DNA of 64,000 nt from DATAUD01 sp035511075 (GCA_035511075.1 DATKFW010000132.1:65949-129948); one strand, 5' to 3'; counted from the stretch's first letter, positions 35,809 through 45,056 are shown. The notes: a model not told the origin generated them from the sequence alone. A program made the numbers and translations.

Positions 35809-37761
35809 ATGAGGCGTGAAACGGATTTTGTTCTGGAACAAGCCGCGTGGCCGGCGATGCTCCTGGAGGAGAATGGCAGGATTTGTCGCTCCAATCAGGC
35901 CGCCCGCCGCCTCTTCGATCTAAACGGCAATTCCGCCAGGGACACGCTCTCCTCCATTTGGGATGAGAAAAGCGGCGCGCCACCCGAAAAATTCCTGCGC
36001 GAGCAGCCCAATGGAGGCACGGCCAACGTGAAACTTCGCGTCGCGGGAGGCGCGATGGCGCCATTTGTCGCGCATGTCAATAAAGTCGTCCGGGAAGGGC
36101 AGCATTACCTGGTTCTCCAGCTATTGAAGGAATCGGGCGCGGGTTTTCCTGAATTGGCCTACGCGCCCGCCACGAAAGAGGCGCCGCGTCGCAAGGAACC
36201 ACCGCCGCGCGCGCCGGCCGCGCAGCCAGCAGGCGAAGAGGAATTCCTGCTCCAAAATGCCGACTGGCCCTGTCTGCTGGTTCACACGAAAGGGAAGCTG
36301 TTGCGGGCCAACCGGGCGGCGGTTCGCGCCTTCGGTCCGGGAATAGAAAAGGAGAACGCCAACCTTGCCCTGATATGGTCGCCTCAAAACTGCGATTCCG
36401 CGCAAGAATTCCTGAACCGGCCGCCGTCCGCGGAGCTGACGCGGTTAAGGTTCAATCTCAAGAGCGGAGTGTCGGGGGTTTTTGCCATGAAACTCTGCGC
36501 GACTGCGGGGCCCGAGACTTGTTTGCTTCAATTGTTCAGGGAACCTTCGGCGGAATCCGAAGCCCCGGTTGTCAAAGCCGTCGCCTCGAGGGTTGCGGCG
36601 CCCGCGGCCAGCCCCGCGGAATCGACTGGCATGGACGCGGCCTTGGCGCACAAGCAAAAACTGGATTGCGCGTTGCAACTGACGCGCTCCGTGGCCCTGG
36701 ATTTCAACAACGCGCTGACCAGCATCCTTGGACACGCTTCGCTTCTTTTGGGAAAAACCGAGAGCGGCCACGCGTGGCGCAATTCACTGGTGGAAATTGA
36801 AAAGTCCGCCGCCAAGGCCGCGGAAATCGCCAACGATCTCGCCGCCTTCAGCCGTCAGGACAAGGATGCCCGCGTGCACGTCTCCGGCAACCTGAACACG
36901 TTGCTGGAGCGCACCGTCGAGGCGTTCCAAAGCACCGTCCAAAAGAACAACATTTCGCTGACGCTCCAACTGGAGGGCAAACTCTTTACTGCCAGCTTTG
37001 ACGAAGCCAAGATGCAACAGGGCATCGCCAAGATCCTTGAAAACGCGATCGAATCCATGAAGGGCGCCGGCAAGATCAAGGTCCAGACCCGCAATCTGGA
37101 ATTGACCGAGCCCATGCAAGACTGCACCGCGAAATTGACGCCGGGCAATTACGTCCGCGTGGAGATATCCGATTCCGGCAGCGGGATAGCGCCCGAGGCG
37201 ATGCCGCGGATTTTTGAACCTTTTTTCACCACCAAAGGCGCGCGGCACCGCGGGCTTGGGCTGGCGTGGGTTTACGGGATTGTCACCAATCACGGCGGCG
37301 CCGTTGCCGTTTCCAGCCAGCCGGCTGCCGGCACGTCGGTGCGCCTGTATCTGCCGGCCAACCGGGGGATCGTCCGCACTCCCATGGTTTCGCCAACGGA
37401 TTTGACCGGCACTCAGACGATTCTATTCGTCGATGACGAAGATCTTGTATTGACAATGGGGCAGATGGTCTTGTCGTCCTTCGGTTACACCGTATTGACC
37501 GCTACCAACGGCAAGGATGCGCTGGAGATTTTGTCCAAATCCAAAAGGAAAATCGACCTGGTGATCACCGACCTGGTCATGCCAAACATGAGCGGCCGCG
37601 AATTGACGGAGCACATCTTGCGCGCCGCCCCGGAGATGCGGATCGTTTGGTCCAGCGGTTACGTGCGGTCGTCGGATTCGCAGACGCCGGAACGTTATTT
37701 GCAGAAGCCCTTCACGAGCCAGGACCTTTTGCGCAAGGTCAAACAGGTCCTCTCGGAGTAG
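35809..37761 (+). CDS. Hybrid sensor histidine kinase with degenerate phospho-acceptor site
   Basis: 650 residues, ATG start. Two PAS-like segments (about 8-106 and 145-245) precede a linker, a dimerisation helix and a full HATPase: N-box ILENAIESM (Asn412), G1 DSGSG, F-box FEPFFTTK and G2 RGLGLAW. A receiver domain closes the protein (FVDDED, phosphorylation site ITDLVMP with Asp588, LQKPF). The H-box, normally AHDFNN, reads VALDFNN, so Leu297 replaces the phospho-accepting His. It may therefore be a pseudokinase or phosphatase, or act through another partner. No transmembrane helix is predicted, so it is cytoplasmic. LysR follows 50 bp downstream. Confidence 0.85.
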   Translation: MRRETDFVLEQAAWPAMLLEENGRICRSNQAARRLFDLNGNSARDTLSSIWDEKSGAPPEKFLREQPNGGTANVKLRVAGGAMAPFVAHVNKVVREGQHYLVLQLLKESGAGFPELAYAPATKEAPRRKEPPPRAPAAQPAGEEEFLLQNADWPCLLVHTKGKLLRANRAAVRAFGPGIEKENANLALIWSPQNCDSAQEFLNRPPSAELTRLRFNLKSGVSGVFAMKLCATAGPETCLLQLFREPSAESEAPVVKAVASRVAAPAASPAESTGMDAALAHKQKLDCALQLTRSVALDFNNALTSILGHASLLLGKTESGHAWRNSLVEIEKSAAKAAEIANDLAAFSRQDKDARVHVSGNLNTLLERTVEAFQSTVQKNNISLTLQLEGKLFTASFDEAKMQQGIAKILENAIESMKGAGKIKVQTRNLELTEPMQDCTAKLTPGNYVRVEISDSGSGIAPEAMPRIFEPFFTTKGARHRGLGLAWVYGIVTNHGGAVAVSSQPAAGTSVRLYLPANRGIVRTPMVSPTDLTGTQTILFVDDEDLVLTMGQMVLSSFGYTVLTATNGKDALEILSKSKRKIDLVITDLVMPNMSGRELTEHILRAAPEMRIVWSSGYVRSSDSQTPERYLQKPFTSQDLLRKVKQVLSE

Positions 37762-37811
37762 CGGACCATCATTAGTTGACTTTATCATGGATTTGGCGAG
37801 ACTAAGAAGTA

Positions 37812-38687
37812 ATGCAAATTGAGAGTTTGAAAGTTTTCTGCGACCTGGCGGAGACCGAGAGCTTTACCAAGGCGGCACAAATCAACGGAATCACCCAGTC
37901 CGCCGTAAGCCAGCAGATCAGTTCCCTGGAACGCCAGTTCAAGTCCCTCCTGATCGAGCGCAGCAAAAAGAAATTCCGCCTGACACGGGAAGGCCAGGTT
38001 CTTTACGAGTACAGCAAGCAGGTCATCCAGACCTATGACTCGCTTCAGAACCGCTTGCAGGAAATCAAGGACATCATCTCCGGCACCATTCGCGTGGCCA
38101 CCATTTACAGCATCGGCCTGCACGATTTGCCGCCGTATCTGAAGAAGTTTCTCAAGGCGTTTCCCACCGTCAACGTCCACGTCGAATATCGGCGCGCCAA
38201 TCAGGTTTATGAGGACGTGCTGAGCAACGTGGTCGATTTGGGATTGGTCGCCTATCCGACGCGCGATCCCAAGATCGAACTGGTCCCGTTGCGCAAGGAC
38301 ACCCTGGTGCTCATTTGCCATCCGCAACATGTGCTGGCCAGGTCCAAGTCGATCAAGCTTTCCCAATTGGCCGGGCAAAAATTCATCAGCTTTGAGCCGG
38401 ACATTCCCACCCGCAAAGCCATCGACAAGGTGCTCAAGGACCATGATGTGGAAGTCCAGACCGTGATGGAATTCGACAACATCGAGACTGTCAAGCGCGC
38501 GGTGGAAATCGAAGCCGGCGTCTCGCTCGTCCCGCAGGGCACGATCATCCAGGAAGTCGCCAAACAAACATTGGCCGAAGTCAGGATCGATGGCGTGGAA
38601 CTGGTCCGGCCTCTGGCGGCCATTTATAAGAAGACCAAGGTCCTATCCCCGGCCATGAAACAATTCCTGGCTGTCTTGAAGGGTTGA
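37812..38687 (+). CDS. LysR-family transcriptional regulator
   Basis: 291 residues, ATG start. The N-terminal winged helix-turn-helix is clear: FCDLAETESFTKAAQINGIT then QSAVSQQISSLERQFKSLL and a basic SKKKFRLTREGQVL wing. The effector domain shows the two-lobed periplasmic-binding-like fold (GTIRVATIYSIGLHDLPPYL, FIS and EAGVSLVP). The basic residues in the wing and the QQISSLE recognition helix match cys/cbl-type LysR proteins. The ligand is unknown. It follows the hybrid kinase gene on the same strand and converges on the aminopeptidase, whose stop is 8 bp away. Confidence 0.93.
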   Translation: MQIESLKVFCDLAETESFTKAAQINGITQSAVSQQISSLERQFKSLLIERSKKKFRLTREGQVLYEYSKQVIQTYDSLQNRLQEIKDIISGTIRVATIYSIGLHDLPPYLKKFLKAFPTVNVHVEYRRANQVYEDVLSNVVDLGLVAYPTRDPKIELVPLRKDTLVLICHPQHVLARSKSIKLSQLAGQKFISFEPDIPTRKAIDKVLKDHDVEVQTVMEFDNIETVKRAVEIEAGVSLVPQGTIIQEVAKQTLAEVRIDGVELVRPLAAIYKKTKVLSPAMKQFLAVLKG

Positions 38688-38695
38688 GCGGCCTC

Positions 38696-39805
38696 TTATT
38701 TCAGGTTCTTGGGATTGAGCGGGTGCAGGTCTGGCGGCACGAACAGGCCGTCCTTGCGTATCAATGTCCCGTCGAACCACACCTCGCCTCCCCCCCATTC
38801 CGGTCGCTGAATGAGCACCATGTCCCAATGCACCGCCGAACGATTCCCGTTGTCGGCGTCCTCATAAGCCTGGCCCGGCGTGAAATGCAGCGAGCCGGCG
38901 ATTTTTTCATCGAATAAGATATCGCACATCGGGTTGAGAATATACGGATTAAACCCGAGTGAAAATTCCCCCACGAATCGGGCGCCCGCGTCGGTGTTCA
39001 GGATTTCGTTGAGTCGCTTGGTGTTGTTGGCGGTGGCATTGATAATCTTCCCGTCCTTGAATTCCAGCCGGATGTTCTCGAATTTTGTCCCCGCGTAAAG
39101 CGTCGGCGTGTTGTACTGGATGGCGCCCTGCACGGACGTTTTGACGGGGCAGGAGAAAACCTCTCCGTCGGGAATATTGCGCTTGCCCTCCGCAAGCAGC
39201 GCGCCGATGCCTTTGATGCTGAAGCGCAGGTCGGTGCCGGGGCTCTTGATATGGACCTGGTCGGCCTTGTTCATGCGCCGCTGCAACGGAATCATTGCGC
39301 GCGCCATTTTGGGATAATTCATCGTGCAGACTTGGAAAAAGAAATCTTCGAAGGCTTCCGTGCTCATGTTGGCGCCCTGGGCCATGCTGGGGCTGGGCCA
39401 GCGCAGGACGCACCAGCGGGTCTTGTTGACACGATAATCCAGCACCGGCCGGATGGCCTTGGAATAAAGGGCCATCAGGGCGCTGGGCACGTCGGAAGCT
39501 TCGCTGGCGTTGTCCGCGCCACGCATGGCGATGTAGGCGTGGACCCGTTTCATGCGAAACAACTCCATCTCGCGCACCAGGGCCGCGTGCGCCGGGTTGG
39601 TTTGGCGCATGATCTCGCGGGTAATGCGCGTATGGCGTGTTTCCACCAGCGGAATTGCGCCCACCTTGCGCACCGCGCGGATCAACTGAATGGAGAATTC
39701 ATCGGGCACGTCGATCATGTCCAGCAGGATGCGCTCATTTTTCTTCAATTCGATCGAATACTTGACCAGCAGGGCGGCCAATTTTGCATAGCGTGGATCT
39801 GTCAT
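38696..39805 (-). CDS. M29-family aminopeptidase
   Basis: 369 residues from the ATG at 39805 (MTDPRYAKLAALLVKYSIEL), a typical M29 N-terminus; an in-frame frame extending to 39925 is not conserved. It is a cytosolic metallo-aminopeptidase with a co-catalytic pair of metals. Visible motifs: GTDLRFSIKG, NIPDGEVF with a metal-ligand Glu, FVGEFSLGFNP, DEKIAGSLHFTPGQAYED with a metal-ligand His, and SAVHWDMV with the last His and Asp. It lies convergent with the LysR regulator. Confidence 0.92.
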   Translation of the reverse strand: MTDPRYAKLAALLVKYSIELKKNERILLDMIDVPDEFSIQLIRAVRKVGAIPLVETRHTRITREIMRQTNPAHAALVREMELFRMKRVHAYIAMRGADNASEASDVPSALMALYSKAIRPVLDYRVNKTRWCVLRWPSPSMAQGANMSTEAFEDFFFQVCTMNYPKMARAMIPLQRRMNKADQVHIKSPGTDLRFSIKGIGALLAEGKRNIPDGEVFSCPVKTSVQGAIQYNTPTLYAGTKFENIRLEFKDGKIINATANNTKRLNEILNTDAGARFVGEFSLGFNPYILNPMCDILFDEKIAGSLHFTPGQAYEDADNGNRSAVHWDMVLIQRPEWGGGEVWFDGTLIRKDGLFVPPDLHPLNPKNLK

Positions 39806-40036
39806 ACGGAGTGACCATACCCACACCCGGCCCTCGCCGCCAGCAGGGATTTTGGAACAACTTTCCGCCATCCCGCGGGCAATGCAGCCGTTCCTGATCC
39901 CGCGCCGGAAGGCCTCCTTCCGCATTGACGGGACGCCGGGCCGGGTCTAGTTCTATCGTTCTGTCTGTCTTACTTATGAAAATCGGTGGCAAGAACGTCC
40001 TTATCCGGAGGATTTCCAGGAAGTCGGAGTGAACGC

Positions 40037-41131
40037 GTGGCCGGGCTGCTCCTCGATAATGTGTCCAAACGTTTTGCCGGCCCCCGCGGCCAGAATGTCG
40101 GGGCCGTGTCAAATTTACACTTGACTGTCGAGCCCGGCGAATTTCTGGTCATTGTCGGGCCGTCCGGTTGCGGCAAGACAACCACGTTGCGCTTGATCGC
40201 GGGTTTGGAAACGCCGGATTCGGGGGGCATTTGCCTGGAAGGCAGGCCGCTGGCGGGCGTGGCGCCCAGGGACCGCGACGTCGCAATGGTGTTTCAAAAT
40301 CACGCGCTCCTGCCGCACTTGACCGTGTTTGAAAATCTCGCTTTTGGGCTGATGTTGCGGCGCTTTCCCAAAGAGGAGATTGCCCGCCGTGTCCGTGCCG
40401 CGGCGGAAATGCTCGATCTGCCGGCGCTCCTGGAACGAAAACCGCCCGCGCTTTCAGGCGGCGAATGCCAGCGCGTTGCCCTCGGGCGCGCCCTGGTGCG
40501 GCAACCGCGGGTTTTTCTTTTTGACGAACCGTTGTCCAATCTCGACGCTCCCATGCGCCTGCAACTCCGCGCGCAAATCGCCGCCATCCACCGTCGCGTG
40601 GGTGCGATGATGATCTATGTCACCCACGACCAGGCCGAGGCGATGGCGCTGGCGGACCGCGTCGCCGTGATGAAAGACGGCGCGTTGCAACAAGTATCGG
40701 CCCCCCTGGAGCTTTATCGGCGGCCGGCCAATCGATTCGTCGCCGGTTTTATTGGATCCCCGCCGATGAATTTCTTTGAGGGCGCGATTGCTCAGACCAA
40801 CGGAGAACTGGTTTTTCGGGGCGGATTTGAAGCGCCCGTGGATGCCGTCCGGGCAAAATCGTTGCAACTGGGCGCCAAGAGCCGTGTGACGCTGGGCCTG
40901 CGGCCGGAGCACATTGTCGAAGGGTCAAACTGCGGCGTGCCGGCGCTCGTGGAGCGGGCGGAGGCCACCGGCCTGGAAAATCTTATTTACTGTACCTGCA
41001 ACGGCGCTTCCTTTGTCACCCGCCTGCCCGGCGCCCGGACCGCCAAATCGGGGGACATGCTGACGTTGCGGTTCGAGATGGAGCACGCCCATTTTTTTGA
41101 TCCGGAAACAGGGGCAACGCTTGCCGGGTGA
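40037..41131 (+). CDS. ABC transporter ATPase, MalK/UgpC type
   Basis: 364 residues from a GTG at 40037 with a GGAG site 8 nt upstream; another GTG at 39986 in frame is possible. Walker A GPSGCGKT, Q-loop VFQNHALLPHLTVFENLAFG, signature LSGGECQR, Walker B FLFDEPLSNLD and the H-loop VTHDQAEAMALADR are intact. The C-terminal domain (about residues 235-364) has the OB-fold of the MalK/UgpC/PotA group: FIGSPPMNFFEG, TLGLRPEHI. These ATPases power uptake of sugars, glycerol phosphate or polyamines, but no permease or binding protein is adjacent, so it may be shared by several systems. Confidence 0.9.
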   Translation: MAGLLLDNVSKRFAGPRGQNVGAVSNLHLTVEPGEFLVIVGPSGCGKTTTLRLIAGLETPDSGGICLEGRPLAGVAPRDRDVAMVFQNHALLPHLTVFENLAFGLMLRRFPKEEIARRVRAAAEMLDLPALLERKPPALSGGECQRVALGRALVRQPRVFLFDEPLSNLDAPMRLQLRAQIAAIHRRVGAMMIYVTHDQAEAMALADRVAVMKDGALQQVSAPLELYRRPANRFVAGFIGSPPMNFFEGAIAQTNGELVFRGGFEAPVDAVRAKSLQLGAKSRVTLGLRPEHIVEGSNCGVPALVERAEATGLENLIYCTCNGASFVTRLPGARTAKSGDMLTLRFEMEHAHFFDPETGATLAG

Positions 41132-41136
41132 ATAGA

Positions 41137-42135
41137 TCAATCGGCCTGTTTGAGAATGCCTTCATAAAGAAAGAGCAGATACGCCGCTGTCAGCAGCCAG
41201 CCCAAAACGCGCGGCAACCGGCCAAACAATCCGATGCAGACAAGATGCACGATGGTCGCGCCGCCCAGAATCAACACTCCGGTTTCAAAGAAGGGCGGCA
41301 CAACAATCGGTTTGTAGAGCGCAAAGACGCCGATGCACAAGGGAATGCAGACATGCCCGTCCCCGATTTGCGACGTGTAAACAACCTCAGGCTGCCTTTT
41401 CCAGCCGTAGTAAAACGCCAGCAAGCCATTGGGCAGGACATCCAGCCAGCCGCTAAGCCATCCGATGTATTTCGCGCTGATAAATCCACTCTTGATCCCT
41501 GAAACCCAGTCCACCAGCCAATCGGTGCTCAGGTAAATTCCATAGGAGCAAACCCCTAAAAGGGCCAAATCGACCGCCAGGAACCATCCAAAGGACCGGT
41601 TCTGGCGCACGTTGGTTTTGAGAACCTCGAACACGTGGAAACATTGCCAAAACAGGAACAGCCCGATTAGGACAAGGCCGTCCAGGGCTCCGATTTGCCC
41701 GCGTCTTCCCAAAGCCCAGGCTGTGCCGGTGAAGAAAAAAACGGCAAAAAGCGTTAACAAGGTGGAAAGGCGGTTGAGGTGCGGCGTGTAGTCGGGTTCC
41801 TTTTTCTTTCGTTTCTTTTTCCCGCGCGCGGGCTTGTCGGCCATTCCCCACAGGGCGATTGGCAACCCGATCAAGAGGGTCAGGTTGGTGACATTGTTGA
41901 CCAGGCAATTGGTCAGGACGGCGGCGCCGGAACCGCCTTGCTTCCCGAGAACGAAGGCGAAAATGAGATTGCCCATCCCCGTGCAATAGGGCATGACCAA
42001 CGTGCCCAGAACAGTCCCCTCAAACCCGTCCGCCGCCATCGATTCCAGGCGCCAGACCATTAGAAGGGACGCGGCCAGGAACACGACGATGAAAAACCAC
42101 GGGGTTGCCAGACCGTGGTGTTCGATCCATGGCAT
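41137..42135 (-). CDS. CaCA-like (sodium/calcium exchanger-type) membrane protein
   Basis: 332 residues from the ATG at 42135 (TTG at 42147 is an alternative). About 10 membrane segments fall in two halves around a charged loop (GKKKRKKKEPDYTPHL). Each half carries a CaCA-like alpha repeat: LGTLVMPYCTGMGNLIFAF with LTNCLVNNVTNLTLLIGLP, and WLDVLPNGLLAFYYGWK with IGDGHVCIPLCIG. The acidic residue of the usual GxSxPE motif is missing in both repeats (PYCT and PNGL), so classical Ca2+ exchange is doubtful. It lies 26 bp after the roadblock gene and looks like the last gene of the MglA operon. Confidence 0.65.
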   Translation of the reverse strand: MPWIEHHGLATPWFFIVVFLAASLLMVWRLESMAADGFEGTVLGTLVMPYCTGMGNLIFAFVLGKQGGSGAAVLTNCLVNNVTNLTLLIGLPIALWGMADKPARGKKKRKKKEPDYTPHLNRLSTLLTLFAVFFFTGTAWALGRRGQIGALDGLVLIGLFLFWQCFHVFEVLKTNVRQNRSFGWFLAVDLALLGVCSYGIYLSTDWLVDWVSGIKSGFISAKYIGWLSGWLDVLPNGLLAFYYGWKRQPEVVYTSQIGDGHVCIPLCIGVFALYKPIVVPPFFETGVLILGGATIVHLVCIGLFGRLPRVLGWLLTAAYLLFLYEGILKQAD

Positions 42136-42161
42136 GAACAGTTTCAAGCGGCTGCCGGGCG

Positions 42162-42641
42162 CTAGGGCTGTTTGCGAAAAATGGACGAGACGTCAAGCAC
42201 GTTCATCGACACCAGATCGACGCTGGTGTCCGGCGCGCGTTCCTGCGCCCTTTGGAGCTGCTCCATGATGCGGCGGATGGTCTCGACGGCGTAATACTTG
42301 ACAACACCGACGCTCTGGGTCGCCTTGAAAATGACGATCAAAAGCAGGTTTTCATCGATGTTGCAAAAGAGCAGGCTGTGGTGTTTGCCCTGCTGGTAAA
42401 TGGACGCGAAATTTGGCTCGCCCAAGAGTTCGGCGATGGCCTGGGTGGCGCAAAACGAGCCGGCCGCCAGCGCCGAAATGGTCGTGGTGTCGAATCGGTC
42501 CACTGTCCCGCGCTGACTAACCAGCGGGCCGCCCTTATCGATGACCAGGGCGGCAGTGGCCTCGCTTTTGAGCAGCAATTGATCCAATGCTGCCTCAAGC
42601 GTATCGACATCTTCCTGGATGAGCGGCGGCAGGCCGGGCAT
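42162..42641 (-). CDS. Roadblock/LC7-domain protein, MglB-like
   Basis: 159 residues, ATG start. The roadblock fold is recognised from a helix (LEAALDQLLLKSEATAALVI), a strand pair DKGGPLVSQRG, the helix TISALAAGSFCATQAIAELL and HSLLFCNIDENLLLIVIFKA. MglB proteins act as GAPs or partners of MglA-type GTPases and set cell polarity, gliding or secretion. A single base separates it from the MglA-like gene upstream, so coupled expression is likely. The tail (residues 130-159) is not conserved. Confidence 0.88.
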   Translation of the reverse strand: MPGLPPLIQEDVDTLEAALDQLLLKSEATAALVIDKGGPLVSQRGTVDRFDTTTISALAAGSFCATQAIAELLGEPNFASIYQQGKHHSLLFCNIDENLLLIVIFKATQSVGVVKYYAVETIRRIMEQLQRAQERAPDTSVDLVSMNVLDVSSIFRKQP

Positions 42642-42642
42642 A

Positions 42643-43254
42643 TCAAGTAGTCTTTCGCGCGCTTTCGTTGATGTACTTGTTAAGCAGCAGACGGGTAATC
42701 ATGTTTAACGCCTCGAATACCCCCTCGCACCTCGAAGCGCAGGACGGAAACGAAGGCACTTGCACTTCACGGTTGTTGAGAAGGAATTCCATATACTCGA
42801 CGGGGGCGGCATTGGGAAGATCCCGCTTGTTGTATTGCAGGACATACGGAATTTCCAATGAGTTGATTTTCAGGCTCTTGAGATTGTCCTGGAGATTTTG
42901 AAAGCTTTCGACGTTTTCCGCCATCTTGTCGTATTGGGAATCGGCGACAAATACAATGCCGTCCACCCCGCGCAGAACCAGTTGCCTCGTGGTGTTGTAA
43001 ATGACCTGTCCTGGAACCGTGTAAAGTTGAAATTTCGTCTTGAAGCCCCGGATCGCCACGGCTTCGATGGGCAAAAAGTCAAAAAAAAGCGTCCTGTCCG
43101 AACTAGTGGCCAGGGAGACCAGTTTGCCCTTTTCCGACACGCCCTGGACGTTGGCGTGGACTTGTTCCAGGTTGGTGGTCTTGCCTCCTTTGCCGGGGCC
43201 GTAATAGACGACTTTGACCTGCAGTTCCTTGGTGGCTTGATTGATAATGGCCAT
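42643..43254 (-). CDS. MglA-like small GTPase
   Basis: 203 residues, ATG start. Motifs: P-loop GPGKGGKTT (19-27), switch II TVPGQVIYN (the Ras-like DxxG is replaced by TVPG, as in MglA), NKRDLP for base recognition (NKxD), and ARCEGVFEALNMI near the C-terminus. MglA proteins are polarity regulators controlling gliding and type IV pili in Myxococcus and many other bacteria, and cycle with MglB. Here it is flanked by two roadblock-containing proteins, upstream by 8 bp and downstream by 1 bp. Confidence 0.9.
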   Translation of the reverse strand: MAIINQATKELQVKVVYYGPGKGGKTTNLEQVHANVQGVSEKGKLVSLATSSDRTLFFDFLPIEAVAIRGFKTKFQLYTVPGQVIYNTTRQLVLRGVDGIVFVADSQYDKMAENVESFQNLQDNLKSLKINSLEIPYVLQYNKRDLPNAAPVEYMEFLLNNREVQVPSFPSCASRCEGVFEALNMITRLLLNKYINESARKTT

Positions 43255-43262
43255 AATTCTGC

Positions 43263-45056
43263 CTATTGGTTGTGTTTAGCAAGTTGGTCGGCAACTCGCA
43301 GCAATGTCGCTTCCGGCAGGCTCTGACCCGGCTTGCCGAGAACGGCCAGGTGAAGCGTGCCAGCCGTGAATATGGCGCATCTCGCGGAATCAGTGTTTAT
43401 CGTCACCGCCCTCAAGGCCCCCAATTTGATTTCCTCAGTGTAACTGGACATGCGGCCCAGAATCTGGGGCAGGAATGCGGCCAGCGTTTCTGACGTGAGC
43501 GGCGGCGACACCTGGCCGGCCACCAACAATCCATCGGCAGTGGCCAGCAGACTTCCCGAGACGCCGGGGAGAGCGGCGATCTGCTCCGCGATCGCCTGGG
43601 GTGTCCATTCATCCCTTGGCGGTTGGCCGAAAAGTTCAGCCAAAACATCCCGCTTCGGGGCCGGGGGCGCTGGCGTGGCGACGGCAACCGGCGCCGCGGC
43701 AGCAGGCGCAGTCGCGGGTGCCGGCGCGGGGGCGGCGGTCTTGGCCAATCCTGCAAACAAATCGGGCAGTTCCTGGCCGAGGTTCACTTTCTTCTGCGGA
43801 GTCGCAACACGACGTTTTCCTATGAAAAGCGGAGCGATGACCTTCAGCGGCAATTCCAATTCCACAGCCCCCTGGGACGACTGCTCTGCCGGCGGCGAGT
43901 CGAGCCAGCCGATCACTTCGCTCCATGCAAAAATCACACGCCCCGCCTTCATCCCGGTTTCGAGCCGGGTCATGGGAATCACAACCGAAGCCCCGGCCAG
44001 GTTGGATTGTTCGATTTCCAGGCGAATTTCTTCCGGCCACGATTGGCAGATGGTTTCAACGGTCGTCACCAGCGTCTGGTCGTCGCCAACTGGCGCGGCC
44101 GGTTTGCGAGGTTGAGCCACCGGAGGCGGCGGCGGTGGTGGTGGCCGACGAGTCGCGAAGGGCAGGGGAGATGGGGCTCGCGGTGCCGCAGACGGCAACG
44201 GCGCGGGCGTCGGAGATTTCGGCTTGCGTGGAGGCATCACGGGCTTAGTCGAAGGCGCTGGCCTCGGCGGTGGGGCTGCCAGTGGCGGTGGCGCGGGCGG
44301 CGGAGCGGCAATCGGTGCCCGCAGTGGCGGAGCAGGTGGCGGCGGTGGTGGAGCGGCAATCGGCCTCGGCGTTGGGGGAGCGGGCGCGGGCGGTGGCGGC
44401 GCTAGGTGAGCGGGCGCTGGCGGCGGCGGAGCGGCCATCGGTGGCGGAGCGGGCGCGACCGCTTTCGGCGCAACGGGCGCCGGAGCAGCCGTCGGCGCGG
44501 ATGGCGAACCTGAGATTGTCGGCTTGGCGTCCGCGCCCGGCGCCTTGCCGCCTTTGGGACCAAAAACGCCCGTCACTTCGTCCGGCACGTCGGTCACCTT
44601 TTGATGAGACCGCCTGGCAAACGCCGCGGGACCAATCGCCGCCAAAATCTGCGGGAGGGGCAAATCAATCAACGTGTCGTCTTGACTTAAATCATTCGAG
44701 AAGGTGCCAGGGAAGGCGCTCTGCCGCAATTGGGCAAGGCGAACCTTGACCGTTCCCGTGCCAAGCTGTTCGAGTGCGATGCGGACCGGGAGCGGGAAAT
44801 TTCCGCCGGGGCGCGCCATGACCAGCGGCGCCACCGAAGCGGGCAAGCGCGCCAGGATATCGTTGAGAGGCAAATTCACCACATCGCCGACTTGCAAGGG
44901 AGCGGGAGACTGGCCGGAAGCGGGCTGATGAGTTGGAGCCGGGCCAGAAGAGGACGGGGCCGGTTGAGCGGGGGAGATGGGGATGGATTGGGCCGGGGCC
45001 GGGGCCGGCGGCGAAGTCTCCGACCTTGAAAACCATCTTTTAAGTGATTCAAACAT
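43263..45056 (-). CDS. Proline-rich protein with C-terminal roadblock domain
   Basis: 597 residues, ATG start. The N-terminal 35 residues (MFESLKRWFSRSE then proline- and alanine-rich) lead into a beta/alpha module with VGDVVNLPLNDILARLPASV and LIDLPLPQILAAIG. A long linker of Pro, Ala and a little Lys (about residues 185-335, the low-complexity DNA at 44050-44505) separates it from a second module of similar type (IRLEIEQSNLAGASVVIPMT, AVELELPLKVIAPLFIG). The last 115 residues form a roadblock/LC7 domain (IAALPGVSGSLLATADGLLV, EIKLGALRAVTINTD). The linker probably keeps the parts apart, as in polarity hub proteins. It heads the run to MglA and MglB-like genes. Confidence 0.8.
   Translation of the reverse strand: MFESLKRWFSRSETSPPAPAPAQSIPISPAQPAPSSSGPAPTHQPASGQSPAPLQVGDVVNLPLNDILARLPASVAPLVMARPGGNFPLPVRIALEQLGTGTVKVRLAQLRQSAFPGTFSNDLSQDDTLIDLPLPQILAAIGPAAFARRSHQKVTDVPDEVTGVFGPKGGKAPGADAKPTISGSPSAPTAAPAPVAPKAVAPAPPPMAAPPPPAPAHLAPPPPAPAPPTPRPIAAPPPPPPAPPLRAPIAAPPPAPPPLAAPPPRPAPSTKPVMPPRKPKSPTPAPLPSAAPRAPSPLPFATRRPPPPPPPPVAQPRKPAAPVGDDQTLVTTVETICQSWPEEIRLEIEQSNLAGASVVIPMTRLETGMKAGRVIFAWSEVIGWLDSPPAEQSSQGAVELELPLKVIAPLFIGKRRVATPQKKVNLGQELPDLFAGLAKTAAPAPAPATAPAAAAPVAVATPAPPAPKRDVLAELFGQPPRDEWTPQAIAEQIAALPGVSGSLLATADGLLVAGQVSPPLTSETLAAFLPQILGRMSSYTEEIKLGALRAVTINTDSARCAIFTAGTLHLAVLGKPGQSLPEATLLRVADQLAKHNQ

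Noticed and set aside
44050..44505. Low-complexity GC-rich DNA that could suggest a tandem repeat or an assembly fault.
   Set aside because: It stays in frame and encodes the proline- and alanine-rich linker of the roadblock protein; irregular units do not form a satellite.
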